Source of the DNA: Erythrobacter sp.
GTDB lineage: Bacteria; Pseudomonadota; Alphaproteobacteria; Sphingomonadales; Sphingomonadaceae
Length of the DNA stretch: 5,253 nucleotides
Direction of reading: 5' to 3'
NCBI GenBank assembly: GCA_030731635.1
Contig: JANQTR010000072.1
Span: forward strand, 1 to 5,253
Part shown: in pieces, positions 1 through 5,253 of the stretch
Layout: each line of letters begins with the position of its first letter
Position numbering within the stretch: position 1 is the stretch's first letter
The notes under the pieces: generated by a model
What the model saw: the letters and a program-made list of their open reading frames with translations, nothing else
What the model was told of the DNA's origin: nothing
Database searches by the model: none
Position numbers and translations under genes: made by a program

Positions 1-688
1 CGACCATCTTGCCAAGGTGGAAAAACGCCGTGCGCTGGCTGACGCGGGCGGCCTGTTGCATCGAGTGAGTGACGATGACGATGGCGTAACGGCCCGAAAG
101 CTCATCAATCAGTTCTTCGATCTTGGCCGTCGCGATTGGATCAAGCGCGCTGGCCGGTTCGTCCATCAGGATCACCTCGGGATCAACCGCGATGGCGCGG
201 GCGATGCATAGCCGCTGCTGCTGACCGCCCGATAGCGCGGTACCCGAATCCTCCAGCCGGTCCTTGACCTCGTCCCACAGCCCGGCGCGCGTCAGCGAAC
301 GTTCGACCACCACGTCCAGGTCCGCCTTCTTTTCGGCGAGCCCGTGGATTTTGGGGCCATAAGCGATGTTTTCATAGATCGATTTTGGGAAAGGGTTGGG
401 TTTCTGGAACACCATGCCAACCCGCGCACGCAGCTGCACCACGTCCATCCGGTCGGCGTGGATGTCCTCGCCATCAAGTTCGATCAGCCCGGTCACCTTG
501 GCCGTGCTGATCGTGTCGTTCATGCGGTTGAAGCACCGCAGAAAGGTCGATTTTCCGCAGCCGGACGGGCCGATGAAAGCGGTGACGTAATTGGGCGAAA
601 TGTCGATCGAGACATCATCAATCGCCTTCTTGTCGCCGTAGTAGACACAGACGTCCCGCGCGCGAATCTTCGCGGTTTGGTCGGTCAT
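1..688 (-). CDS. pstB: Phosphate ABC transporter ATP-binding protein PstB (partial, C-terminus cut by window edge)
   Basis: Cytoplasmic ATPase that drives phosphate import through PstC/PstA. Translating the minus strand from the ATG at 688 gives 229 residues with every ABC landmark in order: Walker A GPSGCGKST (40-48), Q-loop Q95 inside VFQKPNPFP, signature LSGGQQQR (152-159), Walker B VILMDEP (172-178, catalytic E177), D-loop SALD (180-183) and switch histidine H208. The VFQKPNPFP and FLRCFNRMND stretches are typical of PstB rather than of other importers. PstB proteins are usually about 250-270 aa, so roughly 25-35 C-terminal residues lie beyond the left edge. The gene follows pstA after 17 bases and has no clear Shine-Dalgarno sequence. 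An in-frame GTG at 703 would add five residues and is a possible alternative start. Translation may be coupled to pstA. Identity is very secure; only the exact start is in doubt. Confidence 0.97.
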   Translation of the reverse strand, partial: MTDQTAKIRARDVCVYYGDKKAIDDVSIDISPNYVTAFIGPSGCGKSTFLRCFNRMNDTISTAKVTGLIELDGEDIHADRMDVVQLRARVGMVFQKPNPFPKSIYENIAYGPKIHGLAEKKADLDVVVERSLTRAGLWDEVKDRLEDSGTALSGGQQQRLCIARAIAVDPEVILMDEPASALDPIATAKIEELIDELSGRYAIVIVTHSMQQAARVSQRTAFFHLGKMV

Positions 689-705
689 GTTGGGATGGAT
701 CACAG

Positions 706-1986
706 TCACCAGCGTTTCTCGAACTTGTTGCGAAGATAAATGGCGAGGCCGTTCATGGCGAGCAGGAACATCAGCAGCACGATGATAGCCGCGCTGGTAC
801 GTTCCACAAACCCGCGATCAATTTCGTCCGACCAAAGGAAAATCTGCATTGGTAGTACCGTGGCCCGCGCCGTGAAGCCATCGGGCGGGGTGGCGATAAA
901 AGCGCGCATTCCGATCAGCAGCAAGGGCGCGGTTTCGCCCAGCGCGCGGGCCATGCCGATGATTGTGCCCGTCAGCATCCCCGGCATCGCCAGCGGCAGC
1001 ACATGGTGAAACACCACCTGCACTGGCGAAGCACCAATCGCCAAGGCTCCATCGCGGATCGATGGCGGCACGGCCTTGATGGCGTTGCGCCCTGAAATCA
1101 CGATCACCGGCATCGTCATCAGTGCCAATGTCATCCCGCCGATCAACGGCGCGGAACGCAGGTTGGGGAAGATCGCCAGAAAGATCGACAGGCCAAGCAG
1201 GCCGAATATGATCGAAGGCACGGCGGCCAGATTGCTGATCGACACCTCGATCAGGTCGGTCCAGCGGTTGCGCGGGGCGTATTCTTCCAGATAGAGCGCC
1301 GAAAGGATCCCGATCGGGAATGCCAGGGCCAGCGTGACCAGCATGGTCAGCATCGTGCCTTTTAATGCGCCCCAGATGCCCACTGCTTGCGGGCTGGTGG
1401 CATCGGACCGGGTCAGGAAGCCCCAGTCCCAGTTGCGCGCCAGCTTGCCATCGCGCACCAGCTGCGCGGCAAGTGCTTGCATTTCCGGCGCGCCTTCTCC
1501 TTGCATCCCTGCCGCCAGCGAAGATGATGCGGCCAGATCAAAGGTTGCGCTGCGTTCAATCAGAGTCGGATCTTCGGCTAGCGCTGCGGCAACGTCGCGC
1601 CATCCATCAGCCGAAAGTTGTGCGGCGGCGGCGCTGCCCAATTGTTCCTCGGCGTAAAACGCGACCACATCGGGCAAGCCCTGCATTTCCAGCGTTTGTG
1701 CCGCGCTTCGAGAAGTCAATGATACGCGGTCGCCGCTGACCCCGCTTGCGGGAAAATCGATGGTGACCGCAATTTCTGCGCGTTGGAAGCCGCCGATGCC
1801 GTTGTAGAGCATGTTGCCCAGCAGAAACACCAATACGCCAACGGAGAAACACACCGCCGCAAGCCCAAGCAGACGGAAATTCCGTTCATCACGATAGCGC
1901 TTGGCCAGCCGTTTTTCAAAAGCCGGGGTGCGGGTAGGCTGCACCGAATCAGCTGGAGCCTGCGTGGGAAGGGCGGTACTGCTCAT
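706..1986 (-). CDS. pstA: Phosphate ABC transporter permease PstA, with N-terminal extension
   Basis: Inner-membrane permease subunit, 426 aa, that pairs with PstC to form the phosphate channel. The C-terminal half (about 205-426) is a standard PstA core. Hydrophobic segments lie near 209-233, 253-274, 281-298, 335-358 and 397-417, and the cytoplasmic loop that contacts the ATPase is at 311-337 (RDGALAIGAS then LPLAMPG). One more membrane segment at about 39-61 precedes a roughly 145-residue polar, Ala-rich stretch (62-205) that should lie in the periplasm. The enteric PstA is only about 296 aa. I recall this longer form, with a DUF3333-type N-terminus, as common in alphaproteobacteria. The ATG overlaps the pstC stop as ATGA, and GGGAGG lies seven bases upstream (1994-1999), so the start is well supported. 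Expression is probably from the promoter in front of pstC. The role of the extra domain is unknown to me. Confidence 0.96.
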   Translation of the reverse strand: MSSTALPTQAPADSVQPTRTPAFEKRLAKRYRDERNFRLLGLAAVCFSVGVLVFLLGNMLYNGIGGFQRAEIAVTIDFPASGVSGDRVSLTSRSAAQTLEMQGLPDVVAFYAEEQLGSAAAAQLSADGWRDVAAALAEDPTLIERSATFDLAASSSLAAGMQGEGAPEMQALAAQLVRDGKLARNWDWGFLTRSDATSPQAVGIWGALKGTMLTMLVTLALAFPIGILSALYLEEYAPRNRWTDLIEVSISNLAAVPSIIFGLLGLSIFLAIFPNLRSAPLIGGMTLALMTMPVIVISGRNAIKAVPPSIRDGALAIGASPVQVVFHHVLPLAMPGMLTGTIIGMARALGETAPLLLIGMRAFIATPPDGFTARATVLPMQIFLWSDEIDRGFVERTSAAIIVLLMFLLAMNGLAIYLRNKFEKRW

Positions 1987-3368
1987 TCGTAGGCCTCCCG
2001 GAAGCGCTTGACCACGCGCAGCGCAATGAAGTTGAGCGCCAGCGTCACCATGAACAGCACAAACCCCAGCGCAAAGGCGCTGAGAGTGGCGGGGTGATCG
2101 GTGCTCTGTTCGCCGGTCAACAGCTTGACGATTTGCACGGTCACGGTCGACATTGGTTCCAGCGGGTTGGCAGTGAGATTGGCGGCCGGCGATGCCGCCA
2201 TCACGACGATCATTGTCTCACCAATCGCGCGACTGACCGCCAGCATGATCCCTGCCACGATGCCGGGCAATGCGGCGGGGAACAACACCTTGCGGATGGT
2301 TTCGGATTTGGTCGCGCCCATCGCCAGACTGCCATCGCGCATCGCACCGGGCACGGCCGCCATCGAATCGTCTGCCATCGAGGAGACGAAGGGGATGATC
2401 ATCACCCCCATCACCACGCCCGCCGCAAGCGCGCTTTCGGTCGAAGCGCTGGTGATCCCGATCGCCACCGCCGCATCGCGGATCATTGGCGCGAGCGTCA
2501 AGGCAGCAAAATAGCCATAGACCACGGTCGGCACCCCGGCGAGGATCTCCAGCAGCGGTTTGACCCAAGTGCGCACGCGCGGATCGGCATATTGGGTGAG
2601 ATAAATGGCGCTCATCAACCCCAAGGGAATGGCTACGATCATGGCGATGATCGCGCCGATGAAGATCGTCCCCCAGAACAGCGGCACTGCGCCATAACGC
2701 GAGGGGTCAACTGCGTCGGGATCGACCATCGTATCCGGCCCCCAGAATGTCCCGAACAGGAAATCCACCGGAGACACGATTCCGAAAAACCGCACAGTCT
2801 CAAACACCAGCGATCCAAAAATCCCCAGCGTAGTAAGGATCGCAACCATCGAGGCGAGCAGCAGGATCATCAACACCGTGCGTTCGACCCGGGTGCGGGC
2901 GCGGAAATCGGGGCGCAGTCGCAAGAAGGCGAAGACGCCGCCCGTCAGCGCGATAAGGACCGTCACAATCGTGCCGATGGTGTTGTAATACCCTATCGCC
3001 GCGCGGAAAGGTGCGACCAGCCCTTCGGCATCATCATTGAACACGCCCGCCGCATTGCCCAGCGCCACCGCGCGCGCTTCGCCAAGAAATGCGTCACGTT
3101 CAAACCCGAAGGGCGGCAGCGCGGCCGCAGCAGGCGAGGCGAGCACAGATTGCAGCACCAGCTGCGGGGCCAACGCTGACCAGACGACAACGAATGCCAG
3201 CACGGGGATCACCACCCACATGGCAACATACCAGGCATGATAGACCGGGCGCGATGCCGGACGCAGCGCAGGGTCGCTCGACTGGAAGCTCCAGGCCTTG
3301 GCCCGGCCTGCCAGCCAACCGACAAGGCCTAGCCCCATCGCAATCAGGATCAGCGTGATCGGCGACAT
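1983..3368 (-). CDS. pstC: Phosphate ABC transporter permease PstC, with N-terminal extension
   Basis: Inner-membrane permease subunit, partner of PstA. I chose the ATG at 3368 (461 aa, MSPITLILIA). A TTG immediately upstream at 3371 would add one residue. AGG at 3377-3379 lies eight bases before the ATG and five before the TTG, so either is possible. Hydrophobic segments lie near 3-20, 46-66, 128-150, 163-190, 230-256, 281-297, 313-330, 369-391 and 430-452. The region from about 163 to the end is the usual permease core, with the ATPase-contact loop at 341-369 (GAMRDGSLAMGATKSE then FPAALPG) and the SRAIGETM motif at 379-386 typical of PstC. The enteric protein is about 319 aa, so the first 150 or so residues are an extension holding two or three further membrane segments and a periplasmic loop (about 67-127). 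It is the first gene after the putative Pho box and overlaps pstA by four bases. Confidence 0.95.
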   Translation of the reverse strand: MSPITLILIAMGLGLVGWLAGRAKAWSFQSSDPALRPASRPVYHAWYVAMWVVIPVLAFVVVWSALAPQLVLQSVLASPAAAALPPFGFERDAFLGEARAVALGNAAGVFNDDAEGLVAPFRAAIGYYNTIGTIVTVLIALTGGVFAFLRLRPDFRARTRVERTVLMILLLASMVAILTTLGIFGSLVFETVRFFGIVSPVDFLFGTFWGPDTMVDPDAVDPSRYGAVPLFWGTIFIGAIIAMIVAIPLGLMSAIYLTQYADPRVRTWVKPLLEILAGVPTVVYGYFAALTLAPMIRDAAVAIGITSASTESALAAGVVMGVMIIPFVSSMADDSMAAVPGAMRDGSLAMGATKSETIRKVLFPAALPGIVAGIMLAVSRAIGETMIVVMAASPAANLTANPLEPMSTVTVQIVKLLTGEQSTDHPATLSAFALGFVLFMVTLALNFIALRVVKRFREAYE

Positions 3369-3418
3369 CAAATCAACCTGTTTTTCCTGTTTGGGTTGCG
3401 CAAGACCGCGTTTGCTTG

Positions 3419-3440
3419 AGCCGGCCCCATTGCACCGGCT
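3419..3440 (-). other. Small hairpin in the pstC leader
   Basis: AGCCGG at 3419-3424 and CCGGCT at 3435-3440 can pair as a 6-bp stem with a 10-base loop. It lies between phoR and pstC, downstream of the putative Pho box. No T-run follows on the minus strand, so it is not a convincing intrinsic terminator. It could be a weak leader structure or stabilise an mRNA end, or be chance in GC-rich DNA. Confidence 0.25.
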
Positions 3441-3472
3441 TCATTGCCATGGCGGGCGCATGTTGAAGAAAT

Positions 3473-3490
3473 AAGACACTGCTATGACAA
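3473..3490 (-). promoter_or_regulatory. Putative Pho box (PhoB-binding site) for pstCAB
   Basis: On the minus strand this reads TTGTCATAGCAGTGTCTT. It holds two half-sites, TGTCAT and TGTCTT, with an 11-base repeat period, and matches 13 of 18 positions of the E. coli Pho box consensus CTGTCATAWAWCTGTCAY as I remember it. The site overlaps the phoR stop codon (3482-3484) and lies about 105 bases before the pstC ATG, where a PhoB-activated promoter for the transporter genes is expected. CAACAT at 3460-3465 could be a weak -10 element, but its spacing from the box (seven bases) is a little short. The half-site spacing and the location are the main support; binding is inferred. Confidence 0.6.
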
Positions 3491-4747
3491 TTGTTTGGTT
3501 TCATCACTTGGCGAGGCTGGATTATCGCCTTCGGGCGACATGGTTTGAGGCGTTATTTCCAGCTCAGGCTCAGCTTTGGCGAGGGGGAGGCGCACCACCG
3601 CCCGCGTGCCCTTGCCAAGCGTGCTGGTGATATCAAGCCGCCCGCGGTGACGCTCCACAATATGTTTGACGATCGCCAGCCCCAGCCCGGTGCCGCCTGA
3701 TGCGCGGCTGCGGCCAGGATCGGTGCGATAGAACCGGCGCGTAAGGTGCGGGATTTGTTCGGGTGCAATCCCTTCACCCTGATCGACCACCGCAATCCGG
3801 GCCTGATCGGCCTGCCCAATATCAAGCGTTACCGTAACCGTGGTCTGCGGCGCGCCATATTTCAGCGCATTATCAACCAGATTGCGGACCACCTGTTCAA
3901 GCTGCTGGTGATCGCCGATCACCCAGGGGTCTGCGTTGAGTTCCAGCTTTAAGCGGTCAATCCGGTTCGATCCAGCCGCATCGTTCGCCGCACGTTCAAC
4001 CAGCGCATGCAGGTCGATCTCCTCGGTCGGCGGATCATGCTTTTCTGCCTCAACCCGTGACAGGCTCATCAAATCGCTGACCAGCGCATGCATTCGCTGC
4101 GCTTCGCGTTCAATGATGCTGAGGAATTTTTGCGCGGTCGGAGTGTCGATCTTGCCATCGCCCTCCTGCAGGGTTTCGACATAGCCGAGCACTGCCGCCA
4201 GCGGTGTGCGCAATTCGTGGCTGGCATTGGCGACAAAATCGGTGTGCGCGCGGCTGATGTCGGCTTCCGCTGTCTGGTTGATGAATTCGAGCATCGCCAA
4301 GCGCCCATCAATCGCCTGCCGGTTGATCTGCCAGATATCGCCGCGCCGTACCAACCCGCGCACAATTGCCTCACCCGGACGATTATCGTTGAGCAGCGAA
4401 ATCGCTTCGGGCTGACGCAAGGCGACGCGCGTGTCCTGTCCCACCACATGCGGGCCGAGCATCTTGCGCGCAGAACGGTTGGCAATCGCGATAACACTGC
4501 GTTCGGTGATCAGCAGCGGGGTGGAGGTGTTTTCGATCAAGTCGCGAATCGAAGCCAGTGTGACTTCCGGCTTGATGGTGGTCTTGGGCGGTTCGGGCGG
4601 TCGCCCTGCGGCCACCAGCAATGATCCGATCCACACCGTCAGCACCGACAGGCCGATTACCCCATCCACGCCGGCCACGAGCATCGCCATGAAGGTCACC
4701 GCTGCAAGCAGTATGCCGGCGATCGGAAGGTTTTGGCCATTGGGCAT
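3482..4747 (-). CDS. phoR: Phosphate regulon sensor histidine kinase PhoR
   Basis: Membrane-anchored kinase, 421 aa, that autophosphorylates and passes phosphate to the regulator PhoB when phosphate is scarce. Two closely spaced hydrophobic segments (about 8-27 and 30-47) anchor it with almost no periplasmic loop, as in PhoR proteins that sense through the Pst complex and PhoU rather than by binding phosphate. Residues about 65-160 look like a PAS-type sensor domain. The HisKA domain carries the phospho-acceptor H177 in ASHELRTP. The ATPase domain has an N-box with N293 (NLVDNALKYG, 289-298), G1 at 322-326 (DQGEG), F-box near 339 and G2 at 351-357 (GGTGLGL). Residues 391-421 form a polar, Pro/Ser/Glu-rich tail. 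AAGGG lies eight bases before the ATG (4756-4760), supporting this start. The adjacent pstCAB genes separate it from generic kinases of the same fold. Its regulator PhoB is not in the window. Confidence 0.93.
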   Translation of the reverse strand: MPNGQNLPIAGILLAAVTFMAMLVAGVDGVIGLSVLTVWIGSLLVAAGRPPEPPKTTIKPEVTLASIRDLIENTSTPLLITERSVIAIANRSARKMLGPHVVGQDTRVALRQPEAISLLNDNRPGEAIVRGLVRRGDIWQINRQAIDGRLAMLEFINQTAEADISRAHTDFVANASHELRTPLAAVLGYVETLQEGDGKIDTPTAQKFLSIIEREAQRMHALVSDLMSLSRVEAEKHDPPTEEIDLHALVERAANDAAGSNRIDRLKLELNADPWVIGDHQQLEQVVRNLVDNALKYGAPQTTVTVTLDIGQADQARIAVVDQGEGIAPEQIPHLTRRFYRTDPGRSRASGGTGLGLAIVKHIVERHRGRLDITSTLGKGTRAVVRLPLAKAEPELEITPQTMSPEGDNPASPSDETKQLS

Positions 4748-4772
4748 GGCAATCGCCCTTACAGCGTCGCGA

Positions 4773-4817
4773 GGGAGCTGGGAAGTTGGTGCGTTGTCAG
4801 TTTCCCCACCAGCTCCC
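4773..4817. repeat. Inverted repeat in the leader region of phoR
   Basis: GGGAGCTGG at 4773-4781 is an exact inverted copy of CCAGCTCCC at 4809-4817, separated by 27 bases. It lies between the tRNA-Glu terminator and phoR, ending about 25 bases before the phoR start codon. On the minus strand it is not followed by a T-run, so it is unlikely to be an intrinsic terminator. It could be a leader hairpin or a two-arm protein-binding site. I could not identify a convincing phoR promoter around it: CTGACA at 4792-4797 resembles a -35 box, but no good -10 follows at the right distance. Confidence 0.5.
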
Positions 4818-4833
4818 AGCGGGTGCAGGCATG

Positions 4834-4868
4834 AAAAAAGGCGGCGAGGCCGAAGCCTGCCGCCTTTT
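4834..4868 (-). terminator. Rho-independent terminator of tRNA-Glu
   Basis: GGCGGC at 4840-4845 pairs with GCCGCC at 4859-4864, flanked by A4836-4839 and T4865-4868. An inner stem AGGC/GCCT (4847-4850 with 4855-4858) is capped, on the minus strand, by a C(UUCG)G tetraloop; G4846 is a single-base bulge. Six T residues follow on the minus strand (from the A-run at 4834-4839). It begins 17 bases after the tRNA 3' end. The A/T flanks also give four T residues on the plus strand, so it may work in both directions, but no plus-strand gene is seen to use it. Confidence 0.9.
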
Positions 4869-4884
4869 CGATCCCAACCTGAGT

Positions 4885-4959
4885 TGGTGACCCCTACGGG
4901 AATCGAACCCGTGTTTCAGCCGTGAAAGGGCCGCGTCCTAACCGCTAGACGAAGGGGCC
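4885..4959 (-). tRNA. tRNA-Glu, anticodon UUC
   Basis: The minus strand folds as a full cloverleaf of 75 bases including an encoded CCA end. The acceptor stem is GGCCCCT with AGGGGTC (one G-T pair). The D stem is GTCT/GGAC, and the anticodon stem CGGCC/GGCTG has the loop CTTTCAC, giving anticodon TTC, which reads glutamate codons GAA and GAG. The T arm is ACGGG-TTCGATT-CCCGT. The discriminator base is A at 4888 on the complementary strand, and CCA is encoded at 4885-4887. The gene stands alone, with its own promoter upstream and a strong terminator downstream, between recJ and phoR. Confidence 0.98.
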
Positions 4960-4979
4960 GTCTCGGTTGCGAGAGCGCG

Positions 4980-5008
4980 CCTTTAGGGGGGTGATTGGAG
5001 CCGGTCAA
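4980..5008 (-). promoter_or_regulatory. Likely sigma-70 promoter of tRNA-Glu
   Basis: On the minus strand TTGACC (5003-5008) and TAAAGG (4980-4985) are separated by exactly 17 bases. The -35 box matches five of six consensus positions and the -10 box only three of six. The next bases, GCGCGC, form a GC-rich discriminator of the kind seen at stable-RNA promoters under growth-rate or stringent control. The -10 box ends 20 bases before the mature tRNA, which fits a short 5' leader removed by RNase P. This is inferred from spacing and position. Confidence 0.6.
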
Positions 5009-5031
5009 GCCCCGACTGCTGACCCACCGGG

Positions 5032-5067
5032 AAAAATGCCGTTGTCTGAACTCAATCAGCGAAGGCA
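5032..5067 (-). terminator. Possible weak terminator at the end of recJ
   Basis: On the minus strand TGCC (5064-5067) can pair with GGCA (5037-5040), with an inner CTGA/TCAG stem (5056-5059 with 5046-5049) separated by an internal loop, followed directly by five T residues (5032-5036). The 5' arm lies in the last recJ codons. The stems are short, so this may be only a weak terminator or chance. Confidence 0.3.
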
Positions 5068-5253
5068 GCATCTTCCAGCAATAATTCCGCTGTGGGGCGG
5101 TTGCCCCAGTCATCAAGCTTGACCCGCCCGGCCAGATGAAACCGCCGTCCATTGCTGCGGTGGAGCAAGGTCTGCGCCATTTCGGTTTCGGCCGCGCGAA
5201 AGGCAATCGCCTTGAAACTGCGCCCATCCATCCCGGCAGCGATCAGCCGCAGG
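5052..5253 (-). CDS. recJ: Single-stranded-DNA-specific exonuclease RecJ (C-terminal 66 residues only)
   Basis: The minus-strand frame ending in TGA at 5052-5054 gives a 66-residue C-terminal fragment that enters the window mid-gene. It reads LRLIAAGMDG, then FKAIAFRAAETEMAQTLL, then RRFHLAGRVKLDDW and ending TAELLLEDAAFAD. The pattern of a basic beta-strand plus KAIAFR, a short helix, LAGRxKxDxW and a final strand with EDAA matches, from memory, the OB-like C-terminal domain of RecJ, a 5'-to-3' exonuclease acting in recombination and mismatch repair. The catalytic DHH domains lie outside the window and cannot be checked. It sits just upstream of the tRNA-Glu gene on the same strand. The overlapping 103-codon frame at 4916-5227 runs through the tRNA gene and is a shadow. 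Confidence 0.75.
   Translation of the reverse strand, partial: LRLIAAGMDGRSFKAIAFRAAETEMAQTLLHRSNGRRFHLAGRVKLDDWGNRPTAELLLEDAAFAD

Noticed and set aside
344..739. A 131-codon plus-strand frame opposite pstB.
   Set aside because: It lies antisense to the conserved PstB Walker A and Q-loop region and resembles no family; it is a shadow of pstB.
2094..3179. A 361-codon open frame on the plus strand.
   Set aside because: It is antisense to pstC, extremely rich in His, Arg, Asp and Gln, and shows no recognisable domain. This is the usual shadow of a membrane protein gene in GC-rich DNA.
4088..4624. A 178-codon plus-strand frame opposite phoR.
   Set aside because: It is antisense to the PAS and HisKA region of PhoR, with no domain or ribosome site; it is a shadow frame.
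4431..4925. A 164-codon plus-strand frame ending in VTPTGIEPVFQP.
   Set aside because: The tail is the well-known false translation of an antisense tRNA gene, and the rest is antisense to phoR and its terminator.
5003..5028. An imperfect hairpin (GGTCA with TGACC) overlapping the -35 box of the tRNA promoter, considered as a recJ terminator.
   Set aside because: The stem is only five pairs before a bulge and no T-run follows on the minus strand; the overlap with the -35 box explains the conserved-looking arm.
4916..5227. A 103-codon minus-strand frame running through recJ and the tRNA gene.
   Set aside because: It is out of frame with the RecJ C-terminus, and its 3' part translates the tRNA-Glu promoter and gene.
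1..5253. Search for CRISPR arrays, insertion sequences, prophage or toxin-antitoxin genes, and other accessory systems.
   Set aside because: No regularly spaced repeats, transposase motifs or terminal repeats were seen; almost all bases are taken by housekeeping genes on one strand.

Overview
The window looks like chromosomal DNA of an alphaproteobacterium, possibly a member of the Sphingomonadales or Caulobacterales. The basis is the fairly high G+C content, the long N-terminal extensions on both phosphate permeases, and the order phoR-pstC-pstA-pstB with no pstS in between, an arrangement I recall from Caulobacter. The genus cannot be fixed from the sequence alone. Every gene I can support lies on the minus strand, so the window reads from high to low coordinates.

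From the right edge: the last 66 codons of recJ (exonuclease C-terminal OB domain); a complete tRNA-Glu(UUC) gene with its own promoter and a strong UUCG-capped terminator; a short leader containing an inverted repeat; phoR (phosphate-sensing histidine kinase, 421 aa); a 110-base gap carrying a likely Pho box that overlaps the phoR stop codon; pstC and pstA (the two permease subunits, overlapping by ATGA); and the first 229 codons of pstB (the ATPase), cut by the left edge.

Together phoR and pstCAB form the core of a Pho regulon locus. PstC and PstA make the inner-membrane channel, PstB powers it, and the complex with PhoU (not in the window) normally informs PhoR about phosphate supply. PhoR would phosphorylate PhoB (also not in the window, probably further along the same strand). 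Phosphorylated PhoB would then bind the Pho box in front of pstC. The periplasmic binding protein PstS is needed for uptake but is not encoded here.

This is a conserved housekeeping region. I found no mobile element, CRISPR array, prophage trace or clearly new system. The points most worth following are regulatory: the Pho box buried in the end of phoR, the leader inverted repeat, and uncertain start codons for pstC and pstB.
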